From the NCBI GenBank assembly GCA_034231615.1, contig CM067317.1, positions 48,931,282 to 48,995,281 of the forward strand: a stretch of DNA of 64,000 bases, given 5' to 3'. The first letter of the stretch is position 1, and every line of letters begins with the position of its first letter. Position numbers and translations under genes: made by a program. Origin of the DNA: Meghimatium bilineatum. Lineage: Eukaryota > Mollusca > Gastropoda > Stylommatophora > Philomycidae. Positions 58,181 through 64,000 of this stretch are shown one piece after another. The notes under the pieces were generated by a model that searched no databases, was not told where the DNA came from, and saw only the letters and a program-made list of their open reading frames with translations.

Positions 58181-59034
58181 CACTAGAATAGACAAGATTA
58201 TGAATCAACAGTGGAGCTTGAAGCAAGCTAATTCGGCAATTTGAAAGTGACTGGATATTTAGGTTCCATCATATCCGTGTTCAGCAGGGCATTTCGTACA
58301 GAACATAATGAGAACAGATATGAAGGATACACATGGGTTGAGATGTTTACAGGTAGGCTAAACAAGAGGGTCAATTGTCTAAAGTTAAAACAGAGCCAGG
58401 TACACTTTCCTACTGAGGCGCATTCGCGATATCTCCTTCTATCAAAGATACTCCTCTGTGGTGAGTTGCTAATTTACGTGAGTTATTTCCCAAAGTGGTA
58501 AAAGGAAGCGCTACAAGCACCTCACTGAAAACCTTTAATATAAATCATAATTAATGGGAAGACGCTGCGTTAAAGATTGCTAACTGGCGCGCTATAGTCA
58601 AAAAGGTTCCGTATCTTGTGTGAAAAAAGAAATGCTTCAGCTAAACATCAGAGAGTATCTAGAAAGTCACGGGTAGATCAAACTATATATATATACATTG
58701 ATCACCCATTTCCGGCTTTTCCAATGACTAGTGCGTTCAGGATATGAAATATTTACTAAGTCCTAATTACGAAATTAGTGAAGGACATAACTATACTTAC
58801 ATTTCATAAAGTGGATGTAACAGGTGGCCATCAGGTGATGGACGATCAACATACCAGAAATGAAGTCATGTTTAGTTTGTCTAGGGATAAATCAACCAGT
58901 GTAGGGTAACAACCCTAAACAGGAAGTAGGTGGCTGAGGTAACACTGGGCAAAATGTCAAGATATACAAAAATAGATAGGTGTGTTACCAAAGTAAAACA
59001 TAAAACAACTTAACAACGAGATACAGAGACAGAC

Positions 59035-59062
59035 GACGTTTCGACTATAAAGCCTTAATCAG
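59035..59062 (-). ncRNA. Hammerhead-like core, left arm
   Basis: Minus-strand reads CTGATTA, A, stem GGCT-TTAT-AGTC, GAAAC, GTC over 28 bases. One core base is off (CTGATTA for CTGATGA). The 2-bp stem III (AC with GT) is of the short type known from Penelope-like hammerheads. Stem I pairing is not evident, so activity is doubtful. Confidence 0.35.
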
Positions 59063-59543
59063 GACAAACAAATGACCACAATAAAACAAATCTTACATGG
59101 AGACAAAAAGAGTTATAATGAGGAGGACAATAGCAGATAGGTAATGAGGGAAGAACATTCTCTTTCTGTTGTTCGCTCTTTCTCTTCTGTTCCTGTCGTT
59201 TTTGGCATCTTTTTCTCTCCCACCTGATACCTCGTACCATCTCATTTTGCTCTTCCCTTACATCATGATTGCTTGTCTGTAGCATTCATATTCTCTGTTG
59301 CCACTTTTGAGGTGAGTATTTTTAATGTAATTTACTTGCTACCATATCTTTTCCTTTGTTCATCTCACATTCTTCAGTCTACTTTCTCCTCCCTACTTAC
59401 TACTAACTTCTCCCCATACGTTTTTCTCACCTGTAATGCCTCCACATCTTTTCGTCCCTCATTACCTATCTGCTATTGTCCTCCTTATTATAACCCTTTT
59501 TGTCTCCATGTAAGATTTGTTTTATTGTGGTCATTTGTTTGTC

Positions 59544-59571
59544 CTGATGTAGGCTTTATAGTCGAAACGTC
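59544..59571 (+). ncRNA. Hammerhead-like core, right arm
   Basis: CTGATGT, A, stem GGCT-TTAT-AGTC, GAAAC, GTC. The last A of CTGATGA is T. The spacing is identical to the left-arm copy and to 30723-30750 and 28937-28964. Confidence 0.35.
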
Positions 59572-59990
59572 GTCTGTCTCTGTATCTCGTTGTTAAGCTG
59601 TTCTATGTTTTACTTTGGTAACACACCTACCTATTTGTGTATATCTTGACATTTAGTTAGTCTACTTGCTGCAGACTTAACATGGACTCGGTACACGTAA
59701 CAGTCGTCCTTGTCCGTCAATGTCATCAGTGATCGCTACGCAATTAAAATTGGCAACACCAGAACCTCTACGACCTACATTATAGTAACACCTGTCTCAA
59801 GGACATTCAAGGTCTTAGAATATCAAACTATGTTGATATTGCACGTCGTCTGTCCCTGTATCTCGTTGTTAAGTTGTTTTATGTTTTAGTTTGGTAACAC
59901 ACCTACCTATTTGTGTATATCTTGACATTTTCACCTACTTCCTGTTTAGGGTTGTTACCCTACACTGGAAGATTTATCCCCTGATATTGC

Positions 59991-61281
59991 ATAGTTTTCT
60001 ACCAGGTGTTACTAACTATCGTAACACCCATATAAGAAATTAAAACAAAAACAGTTCGAAATGGCCCTTGACCTTAAGTAGATACGACAAAGTGTCTAGC
60101 CCTGTTCGTGACGTGTGTTATATTCGGATGTCATGCGTGCAAGCCGCACGCAATAAGACCAGCCCTGATAGCACACACATCAATAGGAATGAACAGAAAA
60201 GTCATTGTATAACGATGTATAAGTAGGACAATAAAAGAAACACAATTACATCGGAAAATGTCGCCAGTGCAGTAGTACGTGTATGCCGTATTGTACTTTT
60301 TGTAACACTGATTGACATATTTCTATTCATTCACCCAATGACAATGTTTTGTCAGAGCCCCTATTTATACAAATAACTGTGTCTACCTTGACACTCTCAT
60401 GGCGTGACCATTGCTCAGATGTTCCACTTCCAGCAAGAGACCGAAGAAAGAATGTTTAAATGTAACTGCGTCAATCTATGAAATGAAGTCACATATTCAT
60501 GTTAGCTGAACCTTTTCTTTTGCACAATGGACAAAACGGCGCCAGGTTCTATAAAACCATACGGAAAATCCAGCTCTGAATAAACTATTTCACAAAGGTA
60601 TCATATAATTATTTATATTTAAAAAAAAACAACAACTGGAATGGTGGTTGATATTTAAAGCGATAGAAAGTCTTCGTTGAGGAATATAAACAGAGATGAC
60701 GACAGAGACTTAATATATAGTCAAACACAGGACGAGCATCATGATGATCAAAAGGAACTACCTTCGTTAGATGAACGCGTTGTGCCAGAATGGGAATTAG
60801 ATAACAGAGTTACAAAAATAAGTGAGATTACTTGGAGGATCAGACAGGATGATAATGAAATATGTTATAGAACATCTGGCCCGGAAGGAGGGAAAGGAAA
60901 AATATAAATGCAGTAAAAATAATACGCTCATGTTACGGAAGTCTCGAACAGAGGTTCTCAACCTTTTTTGACAGTAGTTTCCTGTTTTGGAACAAATTTT
61001 CCTCCGTAGTCCCCTTAGTGCCACGTAAACCAAATTGATGACCTTTTGTTAGATTGTGTGGCACCAGGGGGATTACGCTGTTCCAATAAATGGAGCTACG
61101 ATAAAAAAAAGCTGACCAAGGTCAACCAAGGCTAAAAGTCAAGGAATGCCGAAATTGGATGTGCTGGCCTAAAAGGTGCATAACAGAGGCACAACGTAAC
61201 TACGTTATGTTCCGCTCTCGGCGAAAATCGCACGAATACCCGTGCTGATTACAATGGAGCGAACGCAAAACAAACAAGCAA
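59991..61281. other. No gene recognised
   Basis: Frames up to 78 codons. The one at 60677-60907 is charged (MRNINRDDDRDLIYSQTQDE) but has no known counterpart. Confidence 0.35.
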
Positions 61282-61560
61282 ACATCGCTAGAATTATTGC
61301 TGTTTATCGCTAGAGATCTTGATGTTTTTGGCGAGAATTCTTGCTGCTTATCACTAGAATACGTGTTGTTTATCGCTAGAATTCATTCTTGTTGTTTATC
61401 GCTAGAAATATTGTTGTTTATGGCTAGAATTCTTGCTGCTTATCACTAGAATACTTGTTGCTTATCGCTAGAATTCTTGCTGTTTATCATTAGAATACTT
61501 GTTGTTTATCGCTAGAATTCTTATTGTTTATCGCTAGAATTCTTGCTGTTTATCGTTTAA
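61282..61560. repeat. Minisatellite, 22-23-bp unit, about 12 copies
   Basis: Unit TCGCTAGAATTCTTGCTGTT plus TA, with variants ATACTTG, TTATTG, CTTATCA. Many units contain GAATTC. The order of variants suggests two-unit duplications. Confidence 0.88.
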
Positions 61561-61874
61561 GAAGTTTGTTTTTTTGCTATTAAATGAAAAAAGCGTTGAA
61601 AATACGTTAACTAATGACGTCCTTGCACTTGGCTTGCCTCACATTTATACCGTTCCTCTCAACGACACGCTGTCTACCAATGGTACCTGCCAGAGCACGT
61701 ATCGCCATAATTCAAAATTCCCTATGGATCTGCTGCCAAATCTTCTTGATAAACAAGACATAGCTTACAAGATCGAACCTACGACGTCTCGAGCGCAGAA
61801 GAAATGGTTATACCACCACATTAGGGAGACTCTGGGCCATATTGGAAGGTAGAGTTGTGTGGTTTTTTTTGGGG

Positions 61875-62035
61875 GGGGGGGACGAGCAAGACGTAATCAA
61901 AAACAATATGTGGGAAAGAAACATCTTGAAAGACAGGGGGCAGTCTGTCAAAGTGCATCACCAAGACACGAAACATAAGATGTTAAATGGCTTTGCAACC
62001 AACCTTGGATGCGGTGACGGCAGGTGATGGTATCA
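61875..62035 (+). mobile_element. Family A-related 3' end, diverged
   Basis: The frame gives NNMWERNILKDRGQSVKVHH, QDTKHKMLNGFATNLGCGDG, then a stop, matching WESNITRWTG ... ECTTKTRDRRCW ... AANLRCGDGT of family A. The end GGCAGGTGATGG is a decayed stop-GAT tail. Confidence 0.6.
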
Positions 62036-62639
62036 ACATGTGTGCTCCCAATACGCCTTAATTGCGTGGAAAATTAAAAAAACACGCACACATAATTTCA
62101 CCAAATATTAACACATGAAACCTTGTAAATATATCAGTTATTTTCGTTAATCTTGTTAATATTTGCGTTGAAATTCTTACACCAACAGTTCAAAAAAGAA
62201 GAACAATATCCAAGCTGTCGGAAGTAAAGAGAAAGCAATGCAGATCAAAGACCAGATAACACTAAAAAACTTTTCGTTGCAAAGTTCAGATTATGAATCG
62301 TTTGTTTCCTGTAAGGTAAGAGACATAACATTCAGGCACGTATTCTGGTTTCCTTTTCATATTTTGTAGATATAAATGATAATGTATGGAAGTAATGATG
62401 ATGTAATAATAATAAATGTGATATAAATGTGATGGTTATTTTGATATTGAGGATATGGAAGAGGAAATGGGACATTTAACTTGCGATACTCCCGGTATAT
62501 TTCTTCATGGGAATTTGTGAGAGAGGATGAGGAATTACCTCTATTATTTTTTATTGGTAAAAGACATACAGAAAAAGTAGTGCTAAATATTATATTTGAT
62601 TTCCTTTAGAAACACTCTACCTTTAGTCCGATTAATAAC
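62036..62639. other. No gene recognised
   Basis: AT-rich spacer, small ATAATAATAA run at 62407. Confidence 0.35.
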
Positions 62640-62643
62640 AGTC

Positions 62644-62686
<43 letters not shown>

Positions 62687-62690
62687 TGAT
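62640..62690. repeat. AAT microsatellite
   Basis: About 14 units of AAT/ATA, then GATGATGAT; directly left of the family B end. Confidence 0.95.
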
Positions 62691-62800
62691 GATTCATAAC
62701 ATTTCAGGGTCGTAGTCATGCCACACTGGGACATTAACAGAAAAGTCCCTCCAAACATCTCTATCCTTCGACATTCCTTGATAAATAATTATGCCCAGAA
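62691..62800 (-). mobile_element. Family B 3' terminal fragment
   Basis: CATAACATTTCAGGGTCGTA, GTCATGCCACACTGGGACAT, then CTCCAAACATCTCTATCCTT is the reverse of a family B-type end (terminal box plus last codons). Confidence 0.5.
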
Positions 62801-62864
62801 CATTGATTGATGATTAGTTATGCCCAGACCATTCCTTGATGAATGGTTATGCCTAGACTGCTAG

Positions 62865-63085
62865 TTAGAGAGTCGCGTAGCGCAGTGGTTAACGCGCTGG
62901 CTTCGATTATGAGTGGTTCATTCCCCAGTTGAGGTGGAAATGTTTTTTCAGATCGCAACGGTTCCCGGGTCTACCCAGCCTTAAATGGGTACCGGATTAA
63001 TCCGGGTAGTAAAGACTGCGAGGGAGAGGAGATGGCTACCGCCCTCATTTGCAGAGCCACTGAAATGTCTTAAATCGCTACAATA
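62865..63085 (+). mobile_element. SINE S2 (tRNA-derived), plus copy
   Basis: GAGTCGCGTAGCGCAGTGGT, TAACGCGC holds an A box; GAGTGGTTCATTCCCCAGTT holds a B box about 45 bases on. The body is identical in order to the 57.7 kb copy (TCAGATCGCAACGGTTCCCG, TTAAATGGGTACCGGATTAA, GGGAGAGGAGATGGCTACCG). It is not a functional tRNA gene: there is no closed acceptor stem. Confidence 0.85.
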
Positions 63086-63149
63086 GTCTATGTTATTCCA
63101 TCTGTCTTTTAAAAACTGTTTTTCTGCGTTGTGTTTAATACCTTAACCA

Positions 63150-63290
63150 GTTAACGGAGGAACACTGGCCCACAGAGACGGATATCCATAGAGAGCTGTA
63201 TGGGAGCACCAAGAAGCTTTCAAATTAAGTAGCAGCATTTATTATGAAACCCAGACTTGATGTGTAGACATGTTAAACAGCAAACGAGAG
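63150..63290 (+). repeat. Dispersed repeat J, second copy
   Basis: AACGGAGGAACACTGGCCCA, CAGAGACGGATATCCATAGA, GAGCTGTATGGGAGCACC, TTGATGTGTAGACATGTTAA. See 58.0 kb. Confidence 0.6.
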
Positions 63291-63785
63291 AAGGATATTA
63301 AATACACTGGGTGATTAAAACACATTCTTGTCTTACTCCTCTTTTTATTTCTATGTATATTGAGTAGCTATTTGTACATTGAATTAGTCTGTTCCTAATC
63401 TAACCTGTAGATAAAGGGAGTTTGGAATGTTAAACTGCCCACCCACCTGACCCCGTTGAAAATTTGGAATACGACTTTCGTTACTATGAATTTAGACAAA
63501 AGACTGTAAACCTGCCTGGGTCTACATTTAATTAAAGATTTTCTAGAGAAATTACCATGAAAATCTCATTAAAATGAAGGAAATACGCAAGTAAATGAAT
63601 GAATGACCTTTTTTTTGGTACCACTCCCTTTACTGAAGACATTTTCTTCAGCCCTATTTCCAATATATATTTCTGATAAGTCTGGTGTCTTTCAAAACAT
63701 ATTTTATTTTGAAGCATTAAATAATATTTTCATGTAGGACTTTCTCGAAGACAATGCTCTAGTCTGTGAAGTCGTATTATATTTT
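63291..63785. other. No gene recognised
   Basis: Spacer without notable features. Confidence 0.35.
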
Positions 63786-63789
63786 CCCG

Positions 63790-64000
63790 TATGTGCTGTG
63801 TTTAATATCATGGACAGAGAAAAAGAAGAACATTGAAGTTTTGAAATTACTGAAACTAAATGAAGATTAGCTTCTAAATACCATCATAAAAAGGAAGCTG
63901 AAGTATTTTGGACACTTAAAGCGACATGCTAGTACCTAAAGGCTGATTCTAGAGGGCAGAGTGCCGGGTGGAGAAGAAGAGGAAGACCAAAACCAAAAAG
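63790..64000 (+). mobile_element. Family F-like retrotransposon, cut by window end
   Basis: ILWTEKKKNIEVLKLLKLNE, D, stop, LLNTIIKRKLKYFGHLKRHA, ST, stop, RLILEGRVPGG; then a shifted basic block (GRRRGRPK type). It continues past the window edge. Two stops already show it is dead. Confidence 0.75.

Larger units (their letters stand above)
58875..59990. repeat. Large inverted repeat built from family P
   Basis: The left arm 58951-59151 and right arm 59455-59654 are reverse complements over about 200 bases with roughly 8 differences. A spacer of about 300 bases is pyrimidine-rich on the plus strand. A third partial copy (59846-59990, same orientation as the right arm) extends the match to 58875 through CCAGTGTAGGGTAACAACCC and TAAACAGGAAGTAGGTG. 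Opposed terminal repeats carrying a hammerhead-like box recall Penelope-like element pLTRs. No PLE RT is visible. Confidence 0.8.

Noticed and set aside
62872..62945. Functional tRNA gene
   Set aside because: A and B boxes are present but there is no paired acceptor stem; the sequence continues into the SINE body, repeated at 57.7 kb.

Overview
This window reads as intergenic, repeat-dominated DNA from an animal nuclear genome. It is AT-rich and has no long host open reading frame, no operons and no bacterial or organellar genes. What it does hold is decayed non-LTR retrotransposons, tRNA-derived SINEs, one hAT DNA transposon, small unnamed dispersed repeats, and an unusually dense set of unrelated minisatellites. 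The retroelement proteins (endonuclease-reverse-transcriptase 3' parts of the RTE-like sort, and an I/Nimb-like element with RNase H) look most like those I associate with lophotrochozoans, molluscs in particular. That taxonomic guess is inference, not proof.

Layout. 0-6.6 kb: retrotransposon 3' ends (families A, B, I), a possible last exon near 3.77 kb, and 54- and 45-bp arrays. 7.1-13.7 kb: a hAT-like element with TAGGGTTGCC termini and a decayed 8-bp target duplication. About 101 copies of a 57-bp unit fill nearly all of it, and a short transposase relic sits by the right end. 13.7-20 kb: arrays of 23-, 45-, 34- and 17-bp units. The 17-bp array is split by a family C retrotransposon; a possible internal exon lies at 15.8 kb. 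20-29 kb: dispersed repeats, an evolving pentamer/tetramer tract, and 45-, 39- and 13-bp arrays. 29-44 kb: families D and A, a nearly complete I-like RT-RNaseH relic, SINEs, long TA tracts and a 39-bp array. 44.8-50 kb: a family A element interrupted by an I-like insertion, then families F, B, E and C. 50-64 kb: a 14/26-bp interleaved array, unnamed family H, families D, A, F and C, SINE S2, and a 200-bp inverted repeat.

How the parts relate. Nearly every retroelement copy is 5'-truncated and broken by stops or frameshifts, as expected of target-primed reverse transcription followed by neutral decay. Families are recognised by shared 3' ends: A and C end with a TGA stop running straight into a GAT repeat, B with ATTG repeats, I with TAAC repeats. 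Several insertions are nested. Tandem arrays make up roughly 15 kb (about 23 percent), and some appear to have grown from the ends of dispersed repeats.

The two most interesting observations are the hAT element carrying a giant minisatellite, and a four-copy dispersed repeat (two copies form the inverted repeat at 59 kb). The majority sequence of that repeat across its copies gives the core of a hammerhead ribozyme, as known from Penelope-like elements. All coordinates of dispersed repeats are approximate to about 10-20 bases.
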